Shown here: positions 43,049 through 55,313 of the stretch, in pieces
Numbering within the stretch: the stretch's first letter is position 1
Layout: each line of letters begins with the position of its first letter
Assembly (NCBI GenBank): GCA_023078685.1
Contig: JALGAS010000001.1
Coordinates: forward strand, 7,502,001-7,566,000
Reading direction: 5' to 3'
From: Neopestalotiopsis rosae
Taxonomy: Eukaryota > Ascomycota > Sordariomycetes > Amphisphaeriales > Sporocadaceae
Length of the DNA: 64,000 bases
Made by a program: the position numbers and the translations under genes
The notes under the pieces: model-generated
What the model was told of the DNA's origin: nothing
What the model saw: only the letters and a program-made list of their open reading frames with translations
Database searches by the model: none

Positions 43049-43892
43049 CTACCAAGGACATACGCCATATACACCATGCACCTTGCCAGCATCGTCAACA
43101 TTCTCCGTCTTGATGACAGCAGCGATGCGGCCGCCCCCTTCGGAAGCATCTACAGCACCTCTCTTTCGCAAAGATTTCGGGTCCCCGGTGAAGTTGGTGG
43201 CGCACAGCCCGGGATCGGCACCGAACACTAGAATGCCGTCGGGTTTCAGTCGAGCCCCGTACATGGTCATCATCATATTGAGAGCAGCCTTGCTCACTCT
43301 ATACTCGGTCGCATTGGGGCTATAGTAAGGCGAGGTCGGGTTTGCAGCGTGGGAAATAGATCCCATACTAGATGTGACAAAGACGACACGTGCTGTGGAG
43401 GAACCAGCGGCGGCGGAGGCGGCCTTTCTTAGAAGCGGTACAAACGCCTCCGTCACCCCCAATGCACCTATCACATTGGTCTCCAGCACTCGTCGCAGGG
43501 CATCCGTGGTAGGTGGACTGGCCATTGATATGATACCTGCATCGTTGACCAGGATATCAAGTCTTCCGTATTTCGACTCGATGTGGCCAGCAGCCTCCTC
43601 AATAGACTGCTGGTCAGTCACATCTATTTGTTCCATGGAGATGGTGCCCTTGATGCCAGGACTAGACCGAAGCTCCTCTGCCGCCGCTTCGCCTTTGCTT
43701 GTATCACGGCTACCGAGGATAACATGATATTCGGCGGCGGAGAGCACCAAGTTTTTGGCTGTTTCGTAGCCAACACCTTGATTGGCACCTAATGTTTTCC
43801 CAGTTATGTTTAGCTCGACTCTTGATTGAGATGTTCATTTTTTTTTTTTCCATGCGCTGTTCATCCTTACCAGTGATCAGAACGATATTCAT
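43049..43892 (-). CDS. Short-chain dehydrogenase/reductase (about 253 aa)
   Basis: A 22-bp first exon (43871-43892, MNIVLIT) joins the main exon (43049-43788) and recreates the cofactor motif TGANQGVG. Further SDR motifs are LVNDAG, where the usual NNAG reads NDAG, VFVTSSMGS with the catalytic Ser, and YRVSK with the catalytic Tyr and Lys. The length is typical of classical SDRs, close to carbonyl-reductase-like fungal enzymes. The tiny first exon is supported by a good donor (GTAAGG) and acceptor. Substrate unknown. Confidence 0.9.
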
Positions 43893-44321
43893 ATTTTGGT
43901 TGGGCGTTGTATATGGACATGGATAGATAAATCGGGATAGGATTATATCGCCGTATTCCAAAAGCTTGCAGAATACGAGACGATATGCCGACTTGAAGTC
44001 TTTTCGAGCACGGAGTTAAAGAACTATGTGCCTTTAAGTCCAGCGCCTACACTCCGCTCTATATCCGACTTCTTGTGATGACTATTCATGCCCAAGTCGA
44101 ATCACCTCCCTCCCTCCAATGAGCTCTTGTAGCTTAAGAGGTATGAGAAATTGGCCACTGCCCTGTAAGAGACAGTCGAGAATCACCGGGGCAGGCTGAA
44201 AGGCTTATTTTCAAGCGCGCCTATGCTTCCCCATCATGAAACAAAAACCGCCGAGGTTTTCACAAAGGCTGAGTATTATACTTTTTTATTTCTTGTAAAT
44301 AGCACGAAATGATTTCTCAGA
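43893..44321. other. Intergenic region, 429 bp
   Basis: Nothing recognised beyond the SDR promoter and the 3' flank of the glycosyltransferase gene. Confidence 0.5.
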
Positions 44322-45750
44322 TCAAGGCTGTATCCAAGTCTGGTCCCAACATGACGAGTCCATATCTGTCATCCACTTACTCACGCGGTCCATCATCCAG
44401 CCTGAGTTCACCTGCATCGGTGGGGCGGTGCTCTTTTGGCCGAGCTTGACAATCTTGGACGTGCTGCAAGTCTCCTCCTTAATCGTGAACTGCATGCATT
44501 CGCTGTCGGCTTCGCAGAAGGATCGGCATTCCTCCAAGGAACTGCTCTCGTCTCGGACCTCGTCTGATAGGTTATCCCAATCGGCCTTCAAGGGCATCAT
44601 CTGGGGGAATAGATATTGGCGGAAGATGTCTTTGTGCCGTAGAGTTCGACCGTTCTGTCACACGCGAAGAATCAGTAAATGGGGTTCAACAATCACGATC
44701 AAAAGAGTCTAAAAGCTAACTCACCAATTCCTTCCACGCGTTTTCAAACTCGTGAAGTTGAACCATGTCGGCTGGTGTCATGTGGTGATAACTCGAAGCA
44801 TAGTTGCACCACAAGTGCATATCGTCGCCTGCGAAGTCGTCGCTGAAGTTCATATCGTTGGGCTTCTCGCCGTACAGGTTCGGCCACGACCACTGCAGAT
44901 TGATGCCGGCATCCTTGGCCACAATACCGAGCACACAGTCGCCAGCCCAGTGGTCTCCCGTCAGCTGGTCGTAGTACTTCCTCTTGAGCTTGTACTGCTT
45001 CACGACCATTCTCAGGGCCGTGTTGGACAGCACGAAGCCGGCACCGCCATAGGCAAAGACGTCGTCGCCAATCTGCATCTGCACGCCCAGGTAGTAAGGA
45101 TACTGCTCCCAGAAGTGGCCCAGCCAGAGGAGGAGCTGCGACCACATGATGTACGTATCCGTCTCCATGAAGACGAACCACTTTGCGTCGGGCATCTCTT
45201 TCAGGGCCTTTTCCGCCACTTGCAAGAACTTCCACTTGTCCAGTCTCCAGCCGGGACTGTCGCGCCCAAAGACGCTATTCTGCGCATGTTTCCACTGCTC
45301 AACCTCGTCGGCCGAAAAGGCGCCCGTACCGCCCTTTTTCAAGTTTTGGTAGTATACAAAATCGGGGTGCGTAGCGACGATTTCGGGGTTGATCTTGTCG
45401 AGAGCATCGTGGACGTGGTGGCCGGCAACGGTCTCTTCTAAATCCGAGTAAATGGCATAATTCGGGACGCACTGCAACGTAGTGGCGAAGTGGACTGGCA
45501 GCTTCTCGTGAGCCTCGTTGGCGCCCGTCTTTAAAACGACAAAGATATCTTCCAGGCCTTGTATCTTTTCGCAAACGGGGGGTCGTGGGCGGAATAGCTT
45601 TTTAATCGGGTTGAGGTGGTCGTCGCTTTGTTGCTCAACGGCGATTGTGTCTCGGATACTGATAATGTGGTATAAAAGCAAAATTGCTGAGACTGCGCCC
45701 AGCATCCGCCAGTATAGGCGATAGCGACTGAGGGGGGAGATCAGCCCCAT
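44322..45750 (-). CDS. GT31-like beta-1,3-galactosyltransferase-type glycosyltransferase with C-terminal PAN-like tail
   Basis: Exons 44725-45750 and 44322-44654. A type II membrane anchor near residues 12-30 (RMLGAVSAILLLYHIISI) predicts a Golgi lumenal enzyme. The catalytic part shows KWFVFMETDTYI, the DxD-like metal site, then GGAGFVLS and GDHWAGDCVLG, typical of the C1GalT/Fringe group. The second exon adds a Cys-rich segment (CRSFCEADSECMQF...CSTSK) resembling a PAN/apple fold, common in fungal members of this group. It probably extends protein O-glycans. The acceptor is not predictable. Confidence 0.87.
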
Positions 45751-48196
45751 TGGATCGATCCGAGCAAGGAGCGTACAGAAGAGTGATCAGTTATCGACCA
45801 TTGTCTTCTTTCATTAGAGGAGAAGCGAAGAGGCTCAAAGTCGCGAGAGAGGCAAGAAGAGAATGAGCGGCTTTCGACCCATTCAGTCATCCCATTGTGG
45901 TGCGGATCCAGGCCACTGATATGATAATATACCTACGCAGTACGTAGTGCCTCATTCCGAAAGGAGATGTCACATCCAGGCAGGCCCTGGCCCCTACTTT
46001 TTCTTCCCAGGTTTTGGGGTGGTTTATTAGTGGCAGAGAGGGTGCTAAGAACGGATCAAGCATCGCTTACGACGCCGCCATGGCATGTTCGTCATTCTAC
46101 ACTAGGGGACGGACTCTGCCCGGTTCTGTGGGTGGACGATTCATTTAGTGGGCTCATTCAATCAATACCCAACAGGGGGGTGATCACCTTTTTTGTTTGG
46201 ATACCATACCACTGCTGCACTGATACCCTCATCTTTAGCCCGCCAAGCCCCTGAACTTGCTTGAGGCCGCGCATGTTTACTGCTTCGTGGGGGTGGGTGG
46301 ACGACGGGATTGGCGGGAGACGGCAGGCAGATCGACCTGGGAAATCAGGGGAATAAATGTTGAATACAGCGCACTGGATAAACAAAAGGGACGGCGCGGC
46401 ACGGCAGCAGTGATTTGTTGATAAACAACATGGCCCAAGGTACAGTTATACTCGCATATGATAATGATATAGTTTTAGAGTCGAGGGTCTCTCGCTCTCT
46501 TTTGACTTTGCTGCTGCGGATTTTGTTCACCCTTCTGGGCATCCCGCCTTACCAGGCAAAAGTACAAAAGCCGCTGTATACAAGCTACAGACTACCGAGG
46601 ACACATTGAGCTCTAGGTGGTTTGTGTAGTCGTCTGGGCCCTTGGTACTGTATAATGGAGATCAGCCGCCTAACAATATCCTCTAGAACCCCCCAAACCT
46701 GCATGGAATACCGCCATCACTCCACTAAACAAGGACGATCGCAAGTCTGAGAGTGATCCAATTCATTCCCCTCAAAGAAGTGTGGAAAACACCCCCGTCC
46801 ACCCCCATTTGAATCCCTGGCGCGGTGCGTAAGCGAAAGACCACATCTCGTCTATCCAAAGCCGCAACCAGTGCAACCCACATGGTGTCTGCCGTCACTA
46901 AAACAGCTGCCGGCCACTGTGGGCGAATGAATTCGTGGGTCCCACCATGGTCTGGGCGAGGAATCCCATGCCAGAAGCTAGTCTTGTAATACCATCGCCG
47001 TCTGATCTAAAGACAAGGCATCGCAATCATCGTCTCATCAGTAGGAAGGACAAGAAATATGTCAATTCTTCTGCCCTCGCAACAGCTAATGAGTAGAGAG
47101 TATTCCGTCTAATTTTGTCGGGTCATCTATCTCCTTCGCTGTTGTCTCGAGTGAAATTTGATTCAAGTCCCAAAAGGCCGCGTCAATCTGCTGGCCGGGC
47201 GCAATCAAAAACCCCGCCCTGTCGGAGAGCAACTTTAGTTTGTTGCAACCATTGGACGGGAATAGATACAAACTCGGGTTCTTGTCCTCCGCCAAACATA
47301 GACATTCCGACTGTCATACAGAATGTGCTCATGCCAGCCAATGATGGCGTCTTGTCGTCGGTGAAAATAGGCACTCTACTGGCTAGCAGCTAGGTGTATG
47401 CATGCACAAACGGCAGTGGGCCATTTGCTATCGACTATCTCTGTGGTATCCCAAGATCTTGTCCCTGTTTCAGATGTTCCAAAGCTTAATCTAGGCCTGC
47501 CTATTTTGGGAGTGCTCGGTACCCAGGTAACAGTCCTTGTTATCGCAGGACACATGCGAAAAGCAAACAAGAAAGTATGCCCCGCGAAACCACCTGTGGT
47601 ACAAGTGTCCAGGCACTTTTCTTGGCAGTTGTATTTCCCACCTTCTAATAACATACATATACAGGCATGTGGGAAGCAAAATCCCAGGCGGGCGATTGCC
47701 TCTGTACGCAAGCATCATGGCGCCATGATAGTAATGTTGCAATGAATGATGAATTCGCTTACACAGTAGACGAATGAGCTGGTGGCGATTTAATAGGAAG
47801 TACCAGCAGTGGCTGATGAAATATCTCGTCATATGGAAAGACAGCATTTGTTGAATATACTCGGTTACACTGTAGTGACTGAGGGACGCAAGCTGTCATC
47901 TTCAGGTGTGCTGTAAGCCAACGAGTCATCTCAACATACGTATTTTACCAGCCGCGGACATATAATATATCACAACTAGCATAGCAGAGCCGCTGAAGTA
48001 ACTAATATTGTTCAATTATTGCCAGTACTGTAATCAAGAACGACTAAATCTACACTACCTCGTTTCCATGTCTGGGTGGAGCCGAGTATAGAAATTCGAA
48101 TGGCCTAAACTGGCATGGTGCAAACGCTGCAAATGCTGCAGATCCAAGAACCATGCACCTTCTACCATATGGTGCGCATTATTACCGATTTTCGAT
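45751..48196. other. 2.4-kb intergenic region
   Basis: No gene could be supported. Several open frames of 60-120 codons overlap on both strands around 46000-46400 and 47000-47850, but none carries a domain signature or convincing splice structure. Confidence 0.5.
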
Positions 48197-49197
48197 CTAG
48201 CTCTTATCCTGACTGCGAGTTCGGGTGCTAACAAGGTCTCCCTGTTCTCTTGCTGCGGAGTCCTTCCTTGCCTTGGAAGCCGTCTTCGTTTTGGAATCTT
48301 CCTTGTCGGCTGTGTCCTTGGAGTCGTTGCGGGCGTTCTTTTGTGCTCCTGACTTCTTGGACTTTGAATTCTTCTTGGTTTCGACCGCGGAATCGTCGCT
48401 CGCAGCTTCATCAGCGTCGTCGTCTTTGGCATCTTCATCTTCCTCGCTGGCTTCCTCTTCTCCAGCCTCCTCGTAGGCCTCGTCGTCCTCATCCTCGTCG
48501 GCATCCTCCTTCTCTTCGTCCTTATTGCTGTCCTTCATCTCCTCGTCTTCGTTGGCATTGTCTTGTTGTTTCTTCTGCTTCTTGTTAGCTTGCTTTCCAC
48601 CCTTCTTGACTTCTTTGCCATCCTTGTTCTTAGTGTGAGGATCCTTGGAATCCTTATCGTCCTTCTTGCTGTCCTCTTCTACTCCCTCATCCTCGTCTAC
48701 GTCTTCGACCTCCTGACTCCCAGCCTTGCGCTTTTCGCCGTGGTCTTTCTCGTCACCTTCTTCTTGCTTGTCCTTAGAGGTATCCTTTTCCTTCTTGTCG
48801 TCCGAGGTGTCCGTTTGCTTCTTATTGTTTGAGGAGTCCTTTTCCTCAACGGTCAGCTCGGAAGCTCTCTTCACCACATCGTTGCCGGAGCGCTCCACAT
48901 GAACAGCGGGGTTGTCCTCGGAAGCATTCTTCTTGATGGTGTTGCCCTTCTTGGACTTGATGGCAATCTCGCCATCGTGCTTTGTCTCGGCGACCTTTCC
49001 GCCAGGAGCACCGCCTCCCCAGCTCCAGCTGACTGCGATATAAATGTCAGTACAAAGTTTTCCGGCCGTGCATGGCCCAGGGTGTAGCTCGCGAAAGGCC
49101 CATCGCTCGTGACAAGCAACACACCATGCTACGACTATAGAAGTTCGTGTGAGTGGTACTTACCCTTGTCGCCCTTCTCAGGTTCGCCTCCGGCCAT
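48197..49197 (-). CDS. Hva1/TUDOR-domain protein with long charged low-complexity tail
   Basis: The first exon at 49197 (MAGGEPEKGDK) joins across an intron to VSWSWGGGAPGGKVAE. Together with KKGNTIKKNASEDNPAVHVERSGND cut short here to its core, NPAVHVERSGNDVV, this is the hypervirulence-associated TUDOR domain (PF11160), about residues 8-75. The remaining ~220 residues are almost only Lys, Glu, Asp and Ser, predicted disordered, ending in TRTRSQDKS. The family's molecular role is poorly known; small members are common in fungi and bacteria. The tail makes this version much longer than the bare domain, and nuclear or nucleic-acid-associated function is only a guess. Confidence 0.85.
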
Positions 49198-50014
49198 GGT
49201 GTATGAAAATAGTGGTAAGTTTTATAGATAAGCGATTTCGACAGGTTGTGAGGACGGGATGATTGCTATGTGTCCAATTGAACATACGGCAGAAGGGATA
49301 TTACGAATTGGGACGATCAAACCAAGCACGAATTCCAATTGCGACGAGCCAGTTCTTATTGATCTTTACCAGCCGCTGACGCGACTGATGCAATTGGAAG
49401 CCTTTGTCGCGTTCCTTGCGCAATCCGTAAAAGTCATTACATCATATCGATGAATCATTACTGCTCTAGCGGAGGTTTAGTTGTCTAAGTTTATCTGGGG
49501 AAACCCCCGACGGCCCCTGCGTTCTTAGTCCTCCCGTACAAACACGGAGTAGTGACGGAGCCGCCAAACATCGTAGCCGGCAGATCGTAAGGAAATGCGA
49601 TTTTAAACATTGTGTCTCGATCTTCACAGTTGCAAAAATCTAATTGGGTCCTGATACGAACCACCTGTACAAGCTCGTACGTAGCCCGAGATCAACTGGA
49701 TCAGGTACTCGAGCTGAAGGATGCAGGGTGGTTAGCGTCTTACCCACTACAATCATAGATTGAAGTTTCCAACATGTCTGGGCTGAACTTCTGCTAAACT
49801 TAGACAAATTGGTTTGTTTTAGTACCACATTTTCGGGTCTCTTGCAAGTCTATGGCATATGTCACCGGAAAAGGTACCTGCACGTCATTACGCATGCGAA
49901 CTCTCTTGACCCAGCCACCGGGAATGTGGGGGAGGAACAGACCTCAAAAAGTCAATCAATTGATGGAGAGAAAACAAAATGGAGTAATGTCCAAAATTCG
50001 TTTATTTTGGCACA
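49198..50014. other. Intergenic region, 817 bp
   Basis: No recognisable gene; this contains the Hva1-type gene promoter and the 3' flank of the glycoside hydrolase gene. Confidence 0.5.
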
Positions 50015-52964
50015 TCATAGATAGGCCTTGGAAAATGGCTGAATAGTAACACCAGTCAATCCGAAGCTCTGAGACGAGAGACCAGAGTAGACGCTCGGAT
50101 ACGTTGCTTTCATCCTATTTAGTAGGGAAGAAGCGAGCTCAACTTCAATCAAATTTGTTCCATTCTGCAACCACTGACTAATGTCAAAGTTGAGTTCCGT
50201 CTGATCCAGAGGAGGCAAAGATACTCCATTGAGTCTCATGCGGAAAGAGCCATTAAACTTTGCAAACTTGACATAGTAGCCTGTGGTATTCGTTTGTGGA
50301 TTGGCAGTAAAGTTTGCAGAGTATGTAGCGTTTCCAGAGGTTTCGACGAGTTCAGGAATGGATGTCCATGGTAGTAAAGATTGTAGCTGGATTTCATGGC
50401 GGATCTTGTTCGTAGCGGTAACATCGCCTGACGTTCCATTTCCATCTGCTGGCTGCCAGTCATCAATCACCAATGTCCAGTTACTCAACTCTATAGCCTC
50501 TCCAGGGTCGTCTAGTGTAAACGTCTTTGATGTACCGTCCTGGAACTGTGTCTGAAACGTCCCGCCAGTGGTGCTGTGAGCAATCAATTGTTGGCCTGAT
50601 TCGTCTCGTACTAGCGATTCCACAGTTGTGTTTGTGGCATGTAGTATGTCGTGAGACACTGGCACCACAGTTATGAGAGTCGACTGCAACGATTGCAATT
50701 GGACTGGAAAGGTCAATCGTCCTTCCGCAATGGAATACAGTGGCAAGATGGTGATATTACCAGTCCACGGATCCAGTTGCACAGGGGCGACCAAAGAGCT
50801 GCGTGTAGGCACTGAGACTATCTGCTGCACGACGGCTGACGATGAGTTGCACACGAAATAGTACATGTCGAAATTATCAAACTCGCGCTTGATATGGGTC
50901 AAATGGGAAGACTCTTGTTGTAGCGCGGGGGAAACTCCAAGCTGCGAAATCCCCGATGCAATGTTCGCCCTGTCGACATTGGCCACGTTGTCAAGCTTCA
51001 ACATTTTATTGATAGAAGTCGTGACAGACGTGGAGTTGATGGATCCCAGGCCGAAAGACCGAGGAGCTGACCAATTTCCAACGAGAAGAATTGGAAGTCC
51101 AGACTCTGCATAATGCTCTAGCAGAGACGCCGTAGCGACAGTGAGTGTGGGAGCGTATCCGTTGAGCGCGTCACCATCTACTGCGAGAAAACTATAGTTT
51201 CCAGCACTTGGGGCAAGTCTTTTATCAGAGACAGTCGCGTTGGGCGATTTCAAGACGCCGTAATCCACGTATGCGGCTGTCCAACCCAAGTTGGCTCCAT
51301 CGCTGGTGAAGAACGGCCCAACATACTGGTCCTGCGCATGGCAGTTCTGGCGAAAGAAGGCGCAATCATATTTGGCCACACCCATCCGTGTAAAATATTG
51401 AGTTCTCCCCAGGTATCCGGTGAAATCTTCCACGTGCATCCAAGTGGGATGGCGAGGGCCCCAACTCTCCGAATAGCCGACGACACCGTTGATGGGCGTG
51501 AAAGCTGCCCACCCTGGCCACGTGGCATTAGGTCCGTCGGTGTATGAGAATCCATGGAGGACATTGCGAGTAACGCCAGCGGCGAATTCCGGATTGACAG
51601 TACCAAGAACCTTTCTCCAGGTCGTGCCGTACGCCGCCTTGGAGTAGGCTCCAAGTTCGTTTGACAAGGCGTTCAAGCCAGCCATGTTTGTTGCTCCAGC
51701 TAGTACTCGGTATTGGTCGATGACCTTGAACCCAAGAGACTCGCCTTCAGGAATATCTAGTTCCATGGCCAGCCTCATACTATCTAAACCCGGAATTCCA
51801 TACACCTGCGCTCGGTATAGCAACCCATGATCTTCAAGCCATATCTTGATTGGCTTGATATGGTAGTCGGCGTACAGGTCGCTGAGCGTGTCCGCATAGT
51901 CGTGCAGTGCTCCGGTTCGAATCGTGTCATCTGGGAAACGAAAGAGGTATGCATTATTCTTATACTTGGTTACAATAGGAAGGACAGTCCTAATGTCATA
52001 ACCCCGGCGCTTCTCGAATTGTTCCATGTAATTCGTTGTCCAGTAATTGGCTGTCACCATTTCCAGAGAGTCTTCGAACAGCGCCGTTGGCCCGGACGTC
52101 AGGAGGGCCTTGATCTCTGCCGTTAGGATGTTGGAATCCCAATAGTCGAGAACCGAACCGGCGCCAGAATCGTCGAAATGATCAACGACATACGTGGCCG
52201 TGCTGGTGTGCGGATAGTCCTCTGGCTGCTGGCCAGTACCGCGGACAAACGCCGAGTAGATAAGCCACGTCGAGTTATCCGGGGGGTCGAACGTGACTTC
52301 GCCGTCCACAACAGCGGCCGTCAAGTCGATCATGGAACCATACTCAAGGTAGACCGGATTCGAGGTGGCGTTGCTGCGCTGATCCAACCTCCACGCTTGG
52401 ACGGCAACCAATGTCTGAACAGTGACACCTCCTTTTGGATTCGAGAATGGCGATGGAACGGGACCAGAGAAATTCGACGCGGTGACAAAGGACTTTCCAA
52501 ACACGATCTCCTTGGCAGCCACATCATCATCTGCACCAATAGATGGTGATCCCATTGGCCAACTAGGACCAAACGCAGTGTCGTGACCGAGACCAAACTT
52601 GTTGGCCTCCTCCAGAGCCGCGGTGAAAGCTGCCAGCCACGGCGCCGAGCCCCAGCCGTGCGTGGTGCTGTCATAGTCGATACCCTCGGCGAGACTATGA
52701 TGCACATCCTCAATCTCGAACCCTCCAAAGCCGGCGCCGGCAATTTGTGCCACCTCGGCGCGGATCTCGTCCGTGTCCACCACACCATGTGGCCACCACC
52801 AGCGAATGTAGGGCCTGTCGGTTGTTGGCGGAGTAGCGAATCCCTCTAAAAAGTCTGAAAATTGTGACGAAGCACCCAGGAGGCTGACTACAGCTGCAGC
52901 CGTCTATGCACTGATCAGAAGTATGATCTCGAAAGTCTCTCTTCCGGCAATAACTTACCATCAT
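50015..52964 (-). CDS. GH106-like alpha-L-rhamnosidase (about 964 aa)
   Basis: A six-base first exon (Met-Met, 52959-52964) is followed by the large exon 50015-52903, read MMTAAAVVSLLGASSQF as a weak signal sequence. The family hallmark RPYIRWWWPHG follows at about residue 38, then GAGFGGFEIEDVHH, the typical beginning of glycoside hydrolase family 106 (PF17132). Mid-protein segments such as WPGWAAFTPINGVVGYSESWGPRHP and the long beta-rich C-terminal half agree in length with the family (about 900-1100 aa). It is probably a secreted enzyme releasing rhamnose from plant or glycoside substrates. The minute first exon is inferred from splice sites; if wrong, the start may lie elsewhere. Confidence 0.85.
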
Positions 52965-53575
52965 CTTTGCGAAAACAATACTGGGTTGCGAGAGTATCTT
53001 GGTCGACAATTAGGCGTGGCAAAAGTCTCTGGCTAACCTTTCTTATTCTTGATTGTTAAAGATCCCAGAGCTCATGAAGATTGATCTCTTCGTGTCCGAC
53101 TCATGTTTGGTGGAATGGTTGAAAGTCTTCTTGGCTGAAAAAGAGGCGCAATATTCTCGCCATTTCGTCGCATCTCAAGCCGCGACAATGCACCATCGCT
53201 GCTGTTGAGGCGGGGTCGCGTGGTCACGATGCGCCTCATTTTTTTTCTCTATTCCCTGAATCTTGGTTATCGTTTTGTACAAGATCTCATTCACTGGATG
53301 TCGTTAGAAAAGTACAATATTGAACAGTCGTCCACTAATCGGTACGTTCGCTCGGGTCGCTATGCGCGTACGGCTGCAATGATCCATCGTGGACTATGGC
53401 ATCTTACTATAATACTTGATCAGGTCACTGTACAAACAAACGCTACCGAGGTGACTGCAGAATCTTTTTATTTCTTCTCATTTTTTTTCGCCTGATAGCT
53501 TTAGCGCTCGCAATAAGCCTCGTTCCACATCGCATGAATAATCAAGCAATATTGACCACGTCCGAGACCATTTGC
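52965..53575. other. Intergenic region, 611 bp
   Basis: Promoter region of the rhamnosidase gene and 3' flank of the next gene; nothing else recognised. Confidence 0.5.
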
Positions 53576-54580
53576 CTAAGCCCAGTTCTCAAACCACCTG
53601 ACCGCTTGAAAGAAGGCAGACTCCTTGCCAAACTTTTGCTGGGGATCACTGACGTTGGCCCGGACGCCGAAGCCGTGCATGGTCCCGCTGTAGAGGGCGA
53701 CATTGTAGGGCTGCGACGTGTTGCCCAGGAGCGCCGTGATTTCGTGCCTACGCTCGGCCGGCATCATGGAGTCGTTGGACGCCGCCGCCATGGCCACGGG
53801 GTGCGCAATGGCCGTGATCTCGCTGTCCTCCAGGAGCGACGGGTGCGCCGCGAAGCTGGCGTCTGCGCCTTTGCCCGGGGCTGCGTACCGGAAGGCGTAG
53901 CGGCCTCCAAAGCAGTAGCCGGTGGCCTAACGTATAATGAATGAATGCCGCGGTTAGTTTTCTGTGCCCGATGCCAGGATTGTGTCTTGCAAATGGGAAA
54001 CTCGGGAAAAATATCTTACCACAATCTTGGATACTCCAGCTGTCTCTTTGAGATACTTGAGGGCAACATCAATCAAGGGATCTGTGACCTCTGGGCCGTG
54101 CTCTGCAAGAAACTGTGTGATGTTGAAGCCGGGCTCATTCATATCCACCGGCGAAGGTGTGCCATTGAACAGATCAGGGGCAACAGTCAGAAATCCGGCC
54201 CGTCCGAATGAATCTGCAAGTCTGTCTCCGTTTGTCAGCCAGGAGAGAATTTGACGTTGACGCAATGGATGGAAGTCGCCGCTCACAGTCGGTTTTGCGT
54301 CAAGTTTATACCGTACACATCTGTGAAATACAAGACTGCCGTGTCGGAGACCTTTCCGGTAATGTAGAGGTTTACTGGTCTCTCGTTAGTTGAGGTCTAC
54401 AGCGGTTGCTCAGCATAGATGAGAAAGCAATTGCTCCTACATACCCCCATCGTGTACTTCTTCACGGCCGACTGAGTCGCCATCATGGGCGATGATTGAC
54501 ACATCATCGACTGGGCACTTTGTTGCACATGCACCAACGAGTGCCAGCAGGGATACGAGCGTGGATCGTGCATACATCAT
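53576..54580 (-). CDS. Dienelactone-hydrolase-family protein, secreted
   Basis: About five exons. The first begins MMYARSTLVSLLALVGACA, a clear signal peptide. Further segments are VYITGKVSDTAVLYFTDVYG, LADSFGRAGF, DLFNGTP, then the nucleophile loop GYCFGG, AAASNDSMMP with the Asp and GTMHGFGVR with the His. The Cys-Asp-His triad places it in the DLH family (PF01738). The protein ends FQAVRWFENWA. Such secreted fungal members are mostly uncharacterised esterase-like enzymes. Splice borders between exons are my reading and approximate. Confidence 0.87.
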
Positions 54581-55313
54581 TGCTACAGACGATTATTGAA
54601 GCAGCAGTCGAGTATCGAAACAATGGACCAATACATGGAGAGTGGGTAGTCCGTTTCTACTCTATTATATACCAACAAGGAAGACAGGTACGGGGATTCA
54701 TTCGGTTTTCAAGATTTTCCAAGTCTTGCGCGTGTTGCGACATCCGACTGGGAAACTTCCTTATCGCAAAGCCTAAATCCGAGCTCAAGCCCCGAGAAAA
54801 GTCTCTGGGCAAACTACAACCATGGGCTTGAAGACTTGTTGATGCCAATCATGTCCTGGGAGAGGATCATCGTGCACGTCACGATAGGCCAGGGATACCT
54901 ACCCACATAACAACGTTGAAGGGGGCGTCCACCAATAGAGCCCACCACGTTCGATTGCGGGGTGTGGGCAAGTATAGCGTGCGTTTGTTTAGTTGCCTTT
55001 CGCTTAGTGAGGACCCTGGCCGCATCCTTTTTATCAAGAGCCGAGAAGGATGCAGTTAGCTAGGCCCTGCTTCTCTGTCTTTGTCAAGCTTTGTCATGCG
55101 GGTAAATGGCCACAGAAACTTTGACATATGCAATCCTTAGCCTTCGACAGCCAGCTTGCGCTTGGGTACAGGCAAAGCAGGGGTAGTAGAGATCGATCGT
55201 GCCATCGAAGACCACTGGCATATTGTATTATTTCCCAGATCTTGGTCCTCTAGATCATCGTGCTGTCGCTTCTATAATGAAAAACAATGCCCTATATGTC
55301 AAGTCATGGCGCT
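54581..55313. other. Intergenic region, 733 bp
   Basis: No gene recognised; promoter of the DLH-family gene on one side and the epimerase 3' flank on the other. Confidence 0.5.

Noticed and set aside
44752..45441. Plus-strand 229-codon open frame opposite the glycosyltransferase
   Set aside because: Antisense shadow of a GC-rich coding exon; no family signature.
47086..47847. Overlapping frames on both strands near 47 kb
   Set aside because: Frames of similar length occur on both strands with no motif; not enough to call a gene.
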